DNA of 64,000 bases from Rhizoclosmatium globosum (GCA_002104985.1 MCGO01000055.1:186001-250000), one strand, 5' to 3'. Positions 42,922 to 52,688 are shown, counted from the first letter of the stretch. Program-made: numbers and translations. Notes: a model not told the origin generated them from the letters alone.

Positions 42922-45900
42922 ATTGAACCGTCAACGTCTCAATATGCCGCTCCAGTGGTTTTGGCGAAGAAAGCCGATGGTAATTGGAGATTCTGTGCTG
43001 ATTTTCGGAAACTAAATCAGATAACGATACCTGACAGATACCCTCTACCAAGAATAGACGAGACCTTTGACATGGTTTCGGGAAAACATTATTTCTCATC
43101 AGTGGATTTGATGAGTGGATTCTGGCAGATTCCTATGGACGAAGAGAGTAAAGAGAAGACTGCCTTTATCTCGTCACAAGGACTTTACCATTTTAAGGTT
43201 CTTCCGTTCGGGCTTACAAACTCACCACCAACATTCCAACGAATGATGGACGCAGTGTTAGCTGGGTATAAATTTGTTTTCGCGTTGGTATACGTGGATG
43301 ATATTATAATCTATTCGAAGACAGAGGAAGAACACTTTGAACACCTTGAGAAGGTTCTGGAGCGAATGTACTTGTATAATTTGAAAATAAAACCGTCGAA
43401 ATGTGCACTCTTCCACCAAGAGTTACCATTTTTGGGACATGTTATTTCGAAGGACGGTTTAAGGAGAGATCCAGATAAGATTTCTAAATTGAGAAACTGG
43501 CCTGTACCAACGGGAATTAGACAATTGCAGTCTTTCTTAGGTTTTGGAAACTACTTCCGAAGATTCATTAAAGATTTCGCGTCTATTGCAGCGCCGTTGT
43601 ACTCGCTCTTGAAAGGAGATAAATCGTGGGTTTGGACAGAAGCATGCGAAGCAGCGTTTAAGAAATTAATAGCAGCTTTGTGTGACGATAAAATATTATA
43701 CTTACCGGGAGATAACGAAGAATATATCATCGAATGTGATGCTTCTGGCACGGCTTTAGGCGGTGCACTCTACGCAAAAGGACCGAAAGGAACTCGAGCA
43801 GATAGAAAACCTGTTGCATTCATTTCGAGAACGCTGAACGAAGTGGAACAGAAGTACTCGAACACAGACCGAGAAGGTCTTGCGGTAGTATGGGCTTGTG
43901 GCTGCTTCGATAAGTATATCTTCGATCGACCAGTTACTATCGAAACTGATCATTCAGCTCTTGTACAATTGGTGAAAAGCGGTGCTTTGACAGGAAGATT
44001 CGCGAGATGGGCTTACGCCCTTTCAGATTATGATTTGTCAATCATTCACGTACCAGGAAAAAACCAGGTTGTACCAGATACACTATCAAGAGTTGACTTC
44101 ACAGGAGTGAAGCACGCGATTAAAAAAGAGGCTGATGGTCAAGAGACCGGGGATTCTGGAAGGGAGAACGAGAATACCCCTTTAAAAACTTTGTACCAAA
44201 CATACATGTATAATAAATATGCTACGACTGACAAACAGAGAGAGTTCGCAAAGAGCGAACACCGTAGATTGTTCTTGGAAACATATACTTCGAATCAGGT
44301 TGCAGAAGCAGCTGAACCTGAGAGCACGAACGATCTTATGACCGACTTAGGAACGAGACTTATGAATAAGTCTAAAACAGATAAGCGCCTGAAAAGCTTG
44401 AGAGACGTGCAGAAAGTACCGAGACAGAAACCTGAGACAATGCCAATCTCGAAGAGTATAAACGTTTCAACATGGAATATCAACGGATTGCGGAGTTTAT
44501 TGAAGAAATACGACGAAGAACACGACCTTAAACTCTTACCTTTGACAGAAAGAGTCGAACATTTCTTAAATTCACAGAGATGTAGTATCGTTTGTCTACA
44601 GGAAACACGAATGGGTACGAATAATAAAAGTAAGAAGTTATTCGCTGCTTTAAAGGAGCTTCCGAACTGGAACTGTTCGTTGAATGATTCAGAAACAGGA
44701 TACGCAGGAGTCGCAATCTTGTGGAGGAAGGAACTCTACGGAAAAGTAGAAGCCAAGACCATCGAAGGAATGGAGACATCTAAGGGCGGAGAGACACTTG
44801 TCTACGATGGAGATAAAGGACGAGTGTTAACCCTGATCCTTGGAGATGTAGCAATAGTAAATACTTATGTACCGAGTGGAATGAGACACTCAGAGCGCCA
44901 AGAGTATAAATTGAAGTTTTTAGACGACCTCAAGACACACTGTGACAACTTGAGAGAAGATCACCTTGTAATCTTGTTGGGAGACATGAATATTGCGCCG
45001 ACAATGAATGATGTTTCGCCGATAGTATTAGAAGACAAATTGGTGAACCGATTCCCCTCAACTATTAGTAAGGAAGAACAGGAATGGTTCAAGAGAATGA
45101 CTGAGAACTATCATGATGGTTTTCGAGTGAAACATCCTGATGACTTGGGAGCGACTTGGCTGTTGAAGGCTAAGAATAAGACGGAATATCCCTTTTGGAG
45201 AATCGACCATGTGTTAATAGATAAGCGAATCGAAGAGGAAGGATTCGACGTTCGAATCGATGCAGACATGAGTGGGAGTGACCACTTGAGAGTCGAATTA
45301 CACACGAGTTTGAAGGGATTCCCTAAAATAGGAGAAGAAATGTTAGTAGACACCACAGAGTGGCTGAATGGAAAGACAACGTCGGACTTTTCAACATTTG
45401 CGATGGAATCAATAAAACTCTGTGAGGAAGAATTGGAGATTAATTTAGGAGTTATGTCCTTCACTCAAGGAGAATCCTTGAAAACATGGCGTGAGAAGCA
45501 GTTGGAGGATCCTTATTTAGGACCCATTATTCGCTTCAAAGAGAAGTTCGAAATACCCGACGACTTGGATGCTGAAACTATGGCTACAAGATCAAAGCGA
45601 ATGGTTTTGGACTTGAATGGCTTACTGTTCTTTGTTTCGGACTTAAACACAAATGTGGTTAGGAGGGCATCAGGAAGAATAGCTTTATGCGTACCTGACT
45701 CTTTGAAGAGAACAATTCTTGAGAGGCACCACGACGATATCTACGCAGGGCATTTCGGCCATGCGAAGGTGTTACCCGTGTTGTTGGATAGATTCTGGTG
45801 GCCAGATATTGTTAAAGATCTGAGGAACCACGTGGAATCGTGTGAAACCTGTAATAAATCTAAGGACTTTCATACGAAAACTGGTTACTTACATCCAATA

Positions 45901-48255
45901 CCTTTGGGAGAGTTTGCAATGGAGCGAACGTTCCTAGATTTTATGGATACGGGAAAAGAGAACCCTAATGGAAACCGTTATATAATGGTGTGGGTAGATA
46001 GCTTTACGAAGTGGGCTGAAGCCATCCCTATTCCTGACTTGACAGGGGAAACTGTTTGTAAAGCATTAGTGACTCAGATATTCTGTAGGTACGGAATACC
46101 TGTCTTCTTACACACTGATGGAGGACCGCCGCTTGATAGTACATTGGTGCATCAACTGAGCCGATGGTTGGGATTCGAAAAGACCTTTACCGCGCCTTAT
46201 TGGCCGAGAGCAAATGGACCTGCCGAAAGGATGATCAAAACTCTATCACAGGAGATAAGAGCGTATATTGATAAATTTAAGTTTAACGATTGGGAAGAGA
46301 TACTCCCTTTTGTAATGTTTGCGTATAGAACGCACCCACATGGAACCACTAACGAGACACCCTACTTTGCATGGCATGGTAGAGACGCGAGACTACCTAC
46401 GGATATGTTCGTTGGAATTAGTCCCAGGGACGTTAACCCTGATGACGCGGTTTACGAAGAAGAAGCTGCGGCTGTCGAAAGGATTGAAGCTGAAACGAAC
46501 ATACATATCGAGGGAAACGCGGAAAGCAATAGGAAACGGGAAGGGCTTCCTAGGATTTCTGTTGCCCAGTTTGTTAGTGTTGAGCAGTTTAAAGATAAGT
46601 GTTGCAAACACCTGTACGGATACACCAAAGACGATCAACCTTTGTGGATGATGCTAAGAGACATCCTCGAAAGACACGACTTGGATGTGTTGTGTTTAGT
46701 GTACGATCCTAAAATGAAGTCAAAAGTTAGTCCTTTCCCAAATTGTATTTATTTGAGAGATGGATCGAGAGCTGACTTACGGGACGCGGTGTATCGTTTG
46801 AGCCCGGGGAAGGAGAACGGTTTTGACGAAAGAATGGGTAAGGTACCTGTTTCTCGACTTGTGGCCGTGTATAGCCGAACGAATAGTTTGGAGATTGGAC
46901 CTTCGCCTGAAGATCTTGAGTATAACGATGGCAGACCGGTTGTAACCTTAGGACGCGAACAAGGTGTCGGAGTCGTGAAGTGCACTTATCGTTCGTACGA
47001 GAAAGAGGAATACTTAGACAAAACTGTTAGTCTTGTTGATCCTCGAAGGAGAGATTTACATTTATTTGGTGCTGAACCGCTTTGGGACAAGGCAGGAAAA
47101 TTCTGGATAATAAACCCACCAGAATATTCAGTGGGAGTAAAGTCGACCGAGACCTTCGTATTCGAAGAGAGCCGAGGGAATATCTTTGAAGTTTTTGTCG
47201 ATGAAGAAGCTGACGAGGAAGTTGAGTTAGAAGAGGCAGTTGATCGACCCGTAGTCGATACTAGAAAACTCAAGGATGAGGAGCGGCGTAAACTGTTTAT
47301 GAAGTACATCCTTAAAGGACTTCACGCAGCTCAAAGCGTTATAAAAGAAAAGGTGGCCAAGGCAAAAGAGGCCCTTAGGGAAAAATCGTTAGAAAACGAC
47401 CGCGCACCTCATACCTTTGAGATCGGCGACAGAGCTTGGTTAGCGGTACCTCTTGAAAGTGAGATGCAGAGATTGAAAGCTCCAAAGAAATTTATCTTTA
47501 GATGGGTTGGACCTGTAAGAATCATGGATCAGTCTAAAGGTGATTCAGGAACTTTATTTAGAGTGGTGGAAACTTTTCCGGGGGGAGAAGTTGTTCAACG
47601 TGAAGCACATGTGAGTAGGTTAAGACCCTATGTTCATAGGAGACCAATAGAGTCAGCTGAAAGGGCAGTGCGACAAGTGTCAAAAGAAGAGGAGTTAAAA
47701 GCTGAAATAGCTGCGTGGAAGAAACAAGGGCGTATCCTAACGAGGAGACCTTTGTACTCTCACGAACCATTGTTTGCGACTCACCCTTCTTTGAGAAGAA
47801 AGATGGAAGAGTATGACCATACCGAGGACACAGATCCTTTACATAAAATTTTGGCCATTACTCATGTGGGACGAGAAGGAACAGGATTCTTTTATGTGGT
47901 AAAGTTGAAAGGTGTAAGAGAATTACAAATGCATACCGACGATACACTACCGGAGGAAACATTAAAGATTTTCTGGGGTTACCAGAAACAGATAAAAAGT
48001 AGGGCTTACACGGTGTATCGGAAATGGATTGATGATCGGTATAAAGGAGTGGATGACTTACCCAGAGACATTGTACCTGACGATGAGTTTCTGTTGGGAC
48101 CTGTGACTGTTGGCACTTATATAACTAAAGCTGCAGCAGAGCTTAAGAGAACAGAGAAAAGGCGGAAACAAGTGGAAGGACAAGGGGGAGGTCAGAATCA
48201 AAGGCCTCGGAGAAGTAGTAGGTTAGGAGGTGAACAAACACAAGAGGAGGAATGA
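42922..48255 (+). CDS. Pol polyprotein: RT, RNase H, APE/ExoIII nuclease, integrase, chromodomain-like tail
   Basis: Open for about 5.3 kb with no stop; numbering here counts from 42955. RT 1-230 ('VYVDDIIIYS' at 112-121). RNase H about 255-395 ('IIECDASGTALGGALYAKG', 'DTLSRVDF'). EEP nuclease 502-790: 'STWNINGLRS' (Asn510), 'CLQETRMG' (Glu550), 'NTYVPSG' (Tyr638), 'LLGDMNIAP' (Asp677, Asn679), 'WRIDHVLID' (Asp751), 'GSDHL' (Asp776, His777). Integrase: HHCC 'ERHHDD..H..C..C' near 917-965, then Asp995, Asp1055, Glu1091. Unknown region about 1155-1485. GPY/F-like 'KFIFRWVGPVRI' about 1512. Chromodomain-like 'ILAITHVGREGTGFFYVVKLKG' about 1630. Every catalytic residue named is present, so the polyprotein looks functional. 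Confidence 0.88.
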   Translation: MEPSTSQYAAPVVLAKKADGNWRFCADFRKLNQITIPDRYPLPRIDETFDMVSGKHYFSSVDLMSGFWQIPMDEESKEKTAFISSQGLYHFKVLPFGLTNSPPTFQRMMDAVLAGYKFVFALVYVDDIIIYSKTEEEHFEHLEKVLERMYLYNLKIKPSKCALFHQELPFLGHVISKDGLRRDPDKISKLRNWPVPTGIRQLQSFLGFGNYFRRFIKDFASIAAPLYSLLKGDKSWVWTEACEAAFKKLIAALCDDKILYLPGDNEEYIIECDASGTALGGALYAKGPKGTRADRKPVAFISRTLNEVEQKYSNTDREGLAVVWACGCFDKYIFDRPVTIETDHSALVQLVKSGALTGRFARWAYALSDYDLSIIHVPGKNQVVPDTLSRVDFTGVKHAIKKEADGQETGDSGRENENTPLKTLYQTYMYNKYATTDKQREFAKSEHRRLFLETYTSNQVAEAAEPESTNDLMTDLGTRLMNKSKTDKRLKSLRDVQKVPRQKPETMPISKSINVSTWNINGLRSLLKKYDEEHDLKLLPLTERVEHFLNSQRCSIVCLQETRMGTNNKSKKLFAALKELPNWNCSLNDSETGYAGVAILWRKELYGKVEAKTIEGMETSKGGETLVYDGDKGRVLTLILGDVAIVNTYVPSGMRHSERQEYKLKFLDDLKTHCDNLREDHLVILLGDMNIAPTMNDVSPIVLEDKLVNRFPSTISKEEQEWFKRMTENYHDGFRVKHPDDLGATWLLKAKNKTEYPFWRIDHVLIDKRIEEEGFDVRIDADMSGSDHLRVELHTSLKGFPKIGEEMLVDTTEWLNGKTTSDFSTFAMESIKLCEEELEINLGVMSFTQGESLKTWREKQLEDPYLGPIIRFKEKFEIPDDLDAETMATRSKRMVLDLNGLLFFVSDLNTNVVRRASGRIALCVPDSLKRTILERHHDDIYAGHFGHAKVLPVLLDRFWWPDIVKDLRNHVESCETCNKSKDFHTKTGYLHPIPLGEFAMERTFLDFMDTGKENPNGNRYIMVWVDSFTKWAEAIPIPDLTGETVCKALVTQIFCRYGIPVFLHTDGGPPLDSTLVHQLSRWLGFEKTFTAPYWPRANGPAERMIKTLSQEIRAYIDKFKFNDWEEILPFVMFAYRTHPHGTTNETPYFAWHGRDARLPTDMFVGISPRDVNPDDAVYEEEAAAVERIEAETNIHIEGNAESNRKREGLPRISVAQFVSVEQFKDKCCKHLYGYTKDDQPLWMMLRDILERHDLDVLCLVYDPKMKSKVSPFPNCIYLRDGSRADLRDAVYRLSPGKENGFDERMGKVPVSRLVAVYSRTNSLEIGPSPEDLEYNDGRPVVTLGREQGVGVVKCTYRSYEKEEYLDKTVSLVDPRRRDLHLFGAEPLWDKAGKFWIINPPEYSVGVKSTETFVFEESRGNIFEVFVDEEADEEVELEEAVDRPVVDTRKLKDEERRKLFMKYILKGLHAAQSVIKEKVAKAKEALREKSLENDRAPHTFEIGDRAWLAVPLESEMQRLKAPKKFIFRWVGPVRIMDQSKGDSGTLFRVVETFPGGEVVQREAHVSRLRPYVHRRPIESAERAVRQVSKEEELKAEIAAWKKQGRILTRRPLYSHEPLFATHPSLRRKMEEYDHTEDTDPLHKILAITHVGREGTGFFYVVKLKGVRELQMHTDDTLPEETLKIFWGYQKQIKSRAYTVYRKWIDDRYKGVDDLPRDIVPDDEFLLGPVTVGTYITKAAAELKRTEKRRKQVEGQGGGQNQRPRRSSRLGGEQTQEEE
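44458..45325 (+). other. APE1/ExoIII-type (EEP) nuclease domain inside pol
   Basis: About 288 residues, continuous with RNase H upstream and integrase downstream and without introns or stops. The motif set and spacing follow exonuclease III/APE1: W-N-I-N-G-L-R, L-Q-E-T-R, G-Y-A-G-V-A-I-L, Y-V-P-S-G, G-D-M-N-I-A-P, R-I-D-H, S-D-H. The 'SKEEQEWFKRM' block matches the repair-enzyme 'T..ER..F..L' helix, so it resembles the DNA-repair class more than LINE endonucleases. Expected to nick DNA at abasic sites or act as a 3' exonuclease/phosphodiesterase. Confidence 0.9.
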
Positions 48256-48387
48256 GGTTTTTGATTGAGAATAGGAAGTTGTGACTTTTGGGCTAGATAG
48301 TTTTCTTCAAGGTGGAGTTTTATACCCAGTTCAAGAAGTCAGGAAAAGTTGGAACCAGTTGTGTATCCAAGGGGCGGATACATAGTT

Positions 48388-48397
48388 AAAAAAGAGG
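48388..48397 (+). promoter_or_regulatory. Polypurine tract
   Basis: AAAAAAGAGG, 4 bp before the right LTR; the normal primer site for plus-strand DNA synthesis. Confidence 0.65.
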
Positions 48398-48401
48398 CTA
48401 C

Positions 48402-49439
48402 TGTAACGTGTGCAGGCGCACGTTCTGGGGTTTGGTTCGGACTTGGACTTGACACGTTTTCTTTATATATTTTTGGAATTTTAGTTTGGGGATTTAAGAT
48501 TAGAACGGTGTCTATTATTGGAATAAAAAGTTGTTGCGAATTGAAAGGCGAGCGAGTCGATCAAGGTCGCCCAGAGCGAGACGGACCTCGAGCGAGCGAC
48601 GGCGTCGACGTGTAACAGACGGGCGTGGCCGCTCTTAGGGAGACGCCACCATAGGCCGGTTTCACGGTAGACGCGCCGGAGCGAGTACTCTGGATCAGCG
48701 AGACACAAGTCACCTCGACCGAAGGGAAAGGCCGAGTTAGGGAGTCCGATGCCGGATTAGCGAACTACAGGTTAGCGAGCCAAAGGAGGTAGCAGGGGAC
48801 GAATCGAAGAGAGGAGTGGGCTACCTCTGGACTGAACGAGTAGGCTGGATGTGTGGGGTACGTGTGCATGGCGGGGGCTGGGGCTAGCGTGTGTGGAGCA
48901 CCCCAGGTTCCTCCGGCCACGGAGCACGTGCCTTGCCATGGGTTGTAGGCTTGAACGCTGACCCATGGATCTGTTGCACAGAGGAAGCGGTGGAAAGCCA
49001 GCGGCGACTGGAACTATCAGCGTAGACTCCACACTATGGACATAAGGGCTATGGTGGCGCACCGAGGCGTTCAGGAATGTTAGCGAAGTCGGGTCTCTCG
49101 GGGGTAACGGATCTTGCCTCGGGAGTAACAAGCGGATGAGCGGAGTGGATGATGTAACGGTAACGGACTACTGGAACATTAGGAGGGAGTGGTAGAGCGT
49201 AGCGATGTGTTATTTCTTTTATTGTTCTTTATTTACGTCAGCCTGGGATTAGTGTCTTAGCGAGCGAAGACCTTGGGTCTTTCAGACAGTACCTGGAATC
49301 ATTGGAGCCACGGAGGAGGGACCAGGGTACTGATTCGTACCGTGCTTTTTGGCAAGTAAGCGTAGACCTAGGAGCGAGTGTTGTAGGATGGTAGCGAGGA
49401 TTGAAACCTGGAAAGGGGAAGCAACCCTTACTTGTTACA
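48402..49439 (+). repeat. Right LTR
   Basis: 1038 bp, collinear with the left LTR with 14 substitutions and no indels. In nine of the 14 the left LTR has A where the right has G. It ends GTTACA, 35 bp before the start codon of the F-box gene. Confidence 0.95.
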
Positions 49440-49474
49440 AACTAAATATACACTCCGGTATTTCTTTTGCGAAA

Positions 49475-50533
49475 ATGGCCCTCAACTGCTGTGCTCTTCT
49501 CTCATCCCTCCAAGCTAGAAACAGCGAACTGGAGCTTCTACTTGCTAATGCTCTAGCTGATATCAACACGCTGCGAAAATTGCTTCATGCAACTCCAATC
49601 ACAAAGACGCAGGATGCTGTGCTTCCCACTCCTACTACGGCCCCATTAAGACAATCTTATGGTCGAAAACTTAATTTGGCATCGGGTGTTTCTCTGGAAT
49701 CTCTGCCTGAAGTTATCCTTGATCGCATAGTATCCTTTGTGGATCCGGACTCTATCTTCCGTCTTTGTCATGCTGTTCCATACTACAAATACATTTCAAA
49801 AGCAATGTATGACATTGCATCGGAAGATGCCTTGGAGATGAATTCACTTTGGCCGACGTTCGAGTTTCCAATGAATTTGAGATCGTTCCGGAAGAATCCA
49901 CTGCATTTTTTCAATTATACTCGAATATTGAAGAGACATGGTCTTTCGATATCCCTTGGTGTGCAAGATTTGGAATATTTGAATGAAGTTGGCCCATACC
50001 TGACGCCTACAGTTTCAGTGTCCTGCTATACGAAAAGCCTTTTACATGTTTTCACGCTTTTGAAAAGTTCTGGTGTGAAGTGTGTGGATTTTTTGCACTT
50101 AATGGGTGCCCCAAGAGATGCAACAACCACAGACTGGGGAATTCTGACAAAGCTCCAAATTAATGTAATAGATTTTGAAATGGGTGATTCTGCGCTCTTT
50201 ATGAGTGGGTTAAAAAACATTTTTGGACTGAATGCTCTACATATTGACCGTGCAAGTGGCACTGATTTTGAGACACTCTTTGACTGCTCATCATTGAGGT
50301 CGATTCAATTCAACCACCTATCTTTGGAAAGTTTGCCCAGTATCATGCAGGGAATTAAAAAATCTATCACACTGGAGTGGGTTGAGTTTATTGGCAACAA
50401 TATACCCACAAGGAATGCTATGCGTGAAGGCATCATTAGAAGCAATTGCGGTTGGGAATTATTGACATGTCTGAATGATCTAAACAAACCAAATGGGTGG
50501 GCTTTGAAGCGGAAAGTTCGCTCAAATGAATAA
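49475..50533 (+). CDS. F-box protein
   Basis: Single exon, 352 residues. The open frame extends upstream into the LTR, but ATG 49475 is the first Met outside it. An N-terminal coiled segment ('SLQARNSELELLLANALADINTLRKLL') is followed by an F-box near residues 75-115 ('LESLPEVILDRIVSFVDPDSIFRLCHAV'). The remainder has irregular Leu-rich strands but no clear LRR count. F-box proteins link substrates to SCF ubiquitin ligases. The native upstream DNA is reduced to 35 bp, so the LTR probably supplies or disturbs its promoter. Confidence 0.65.
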   Translation: MALNCCALLSSLQARNSELELLLANALADINTLRKLLHATPITKTQDAVLPTPTTAPLRQSYGRKLNLASGVSLESLPEVILDRIVSFVDPDSIFRLCHAVPYYKYISKAMYDIASEDALEMNSLWPTFEFPMNLRSFRKNPLHFFNYTRILKRHGLSISLGVQDLEYLNEVGPYLTPTVSVSCYTKSLLHVFTLLKSSGVKCVDFLHLMGAPRDATTTDWGILTKLQINVIDFEMGDSALFMSGLKNIFGLNALHIDRASGTDFETLFDCSSLRSIQFNHLSLESLPSIMQGIKKSITLEWVEFIGNNIPTRNAMREGIIRSNCGWELLTCLNDLNKPNGWALKRKVRSNE

Positions 50534-50632
50534 ATTGGAAAGAACAGGGTTGAAGAAACTGTGGATTTATTACTCAAGGAAGGGAATAAAGAAGAAACAC
50601 GTTTGAGAAAATAGAAAATCAGTAATGGATAT

Positions 50633-52688
50633 CTATGACTTAACAGCAGGCTTTGATGATTTCTATTGCACAGTCGTTAATATACACAATTTGAATGAGC
50701 AACTTACGCTCTCAGCATCCGCAGCAACGCCACTACCACCGCTACTAGTTCTATCAGTAGCCGCTTTTTTCGCCTGCCCACCACTACTCTCTAACACGTA
50801 ATTAGCGCCACTCTGGTTCGACTGATTTCTCGACCGAGCATCACTCGACAACGACCCTCGCTCCGAATGACTCGGCTCAACGTCTTCAGAATACGAGCTC
50901 GATCGATCAATCCCGTCCTCTCCAACAGGAGAAGGGCTTGGCGAACGGGAAGTCACGCTGTTCCCGCCGCTGCCGCCGTTGTCGAGGAACGACATTGCAG
51001 GAGTTGATGTGGCGGTGGTGGAGATTGTTGGAGGTGCGTTCTGGGCGGCGAGTTTTTGTTTGCGGACTGTTTCTGGGGATGCTGGTTCGTTTCGGAGGAT
51101 GAATTCTACTTCGACTGGTTCGCCGTCTTTTGTGGCGAGGATGTCGCGGATTTTCTCGTCTGGCGATCTGCGTGTTTCTTGGTCTGCGTTGAATGGTGTG
51201 TTGGATTAGGGGTGAAGAGATTTGTTGGAATAGAATTCGTTTACCTTCAGACTTCAGCTTGGTGGATAGGTAATACTTGAGGTTCACGTCGCTACCAACC
51301 TTAAACTTTTCCTTCACAATCTCCGTGACTTCCTCCAACCCAGCATTTAACTTAACACCAATTGTCTTGTACGTCCTCGCCTTCCCAGTCTTATCCAAAG
51401 GATCCAACTGAAACACGCGAATCAAGTGAAAATCTTTCTCGAAAATGTTCATACGCTTGTTGATGATCACCTTGATGATGTTATCGTCGTTCATCATCAA
51501 GGATGTCTTTGCCTTTCCCTCAATTTTGTTGAAGTTGGCAACTCCGGGGAGGTTCTTGTTTTTGAGGGCTTCCAAGGCGTTGAAGACGATTGCGGAGGGT
51601 TCGAGGGGCTTTTCACCAGAGTCCATGAAGAGAACGGAGAGGAAGTAGGTTGATGCGTCGGCGTTGTCGACGCGGAATCGCTTAAGAGCTACTTCAAGGA
51701 GTTGGGTTGTCGTCATATCCGGAAGGAGGGCGACGGCTTTATATGTTGCTTTCAAATCAACGTTTCCGGTGTATATTCTCAGGACGTTGATGGATTGTTT
51801 CTTGAAGTTTACGATTTAGTTTGCGAGAGGTTTAATCCGGAATTGGACTTACCGGAGCTTCTGCTTTACTAGCTGCGGCGGGTGCAGTTTTCGCGTCTGG
51901 GGAGGTTGGAGAGGTTGGGGATTTAGCAGCTGCAGGAGCATTATTGAAAAGTTTCTAAGAGTTGTGTCAGTCTGATTTATGATTCCACCAAAAAACCATC
52001 ACTATTATAACTCGTACCTTGAATAAACCACCACCCAAAGAAACACTTGGGTTCCGCTTCTTTTCATCTTCCTTGTTCCCACTAGCTTGAGGAACCCCCG
52101 CAGCACCTCCAGCAGCAACACCTCCGCCCGCCTTCACCCCCGCATCACCTTGAGCAGCCGCAGCCGCAACTCCAGCCCCTGTACTCACAACCCCACCACC
52201 ACCACCACCACCAGCTGGAACATCCTCACCCCCATCCTCCTCCTCCTCATCATCATCATAATCAATATCATCATAATTCTCAAACACAATCGCAGAATCC
52301 GCAAACACAAGGCGCGGTTTCGTAGGATCCACGGTGGCCGGGGGTTCCGCCTGGTCGACTGCGTTTGCGAGGGTTTCTTGCACGTTTTTGAACTTGTTGA
52401 GACGCGCGAGGCGTTCAGAGGGGGTTTCGATGTTTTCGGCGGGGATGTAGCCGATCTTGTTTTTTATTGGGGTGGAGTGGAAGGGATTAGATTGGAAGGG
52501 GTGGGGAAGTGTGCTTTTTTTACTTCTTCGGTTTTGACACATTTGACAAGCCACCAGTAATAGTTTGTGTCGTCGAGGAGTTTTAGGGAGTCGCCTTTTA
52601 GGACACAGACTTGGCCTTCTACGTTTGCGACAAAGGTGTGGAGGGCGTAGACTAGGGAGGGGTCGATTGCGTCTGTGGGGTCTTCCAT
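50633..52688 (-). CDS. SH3 and Ras-association domain adaptor protein
   Basis: Six exons: 52524-52688, 52018-52455, 51853-51954, 51245-51800, 50708-51183 and 50633-50662; introns 45-68 nt. An SH3 domain at the N terminus is split by intron 1 ('VYALHTFVANVEGQV', 'DTNYYWWLVKCVKTEEIGYIPAENIE'). Then come an acidic run, Gly/Ala-rich linkers, and at least one RA/ubiquitin-fold domain ('INVLRIYTGNVDLKATYKAVAL', 'TTTQLLEVALKRFRV'). A second similar unit may follow ('KTIGVKLNAGLEEVTEIV.EKF'). The tail is Ser-rich. The layout suggests a scaffold linking a Ras-type GTPase to polarity or MAP-kinase signalling. The last exon encodes only nine residues. Confidence 0.75.

Larger units (their letters stand above)
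35268..49439 (+). mobile_element. 14.2-kb Ty3/gypsy-like LTR retrotransposon with an APE/ExoIII domain
   Basis: Bounded by two 1038-bp direct LTRs with TG..CA ends (TGTAAC...GTTACA). Inside, in order: primer-binding-site candidate 3 bp after the left LTR, small ORFs, a long gag ORF with a zinc knuckle, protease with DTGA, RT with YVDD, RNase H, an EEP nuclease, integrase (D-D-35-E), GPY/F-like module, chromodomain-like tail, polypurine tract, right LTR. The order PR-RT-RH-IN places it in Ty3/gypsy. Fourteen differences between the LTRs (about 1.35%) indicate a fairly recent insertion. No target-site duplication is seen (left flank TGTTG, right flank AACTA). Confidence 0.92.

Noticed and set aside
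44458..45325. A separate host AP endonuclease gene inserted into the element
   Set aside because: The domain has no own start, stop, intron or promoter and is in one frame with RNase H and integrase on both sides.
49349..49474. F-box protein starting at 49349
   Set aside because: That start is inside the right LTR; the first Met in native DNA is at 49475.
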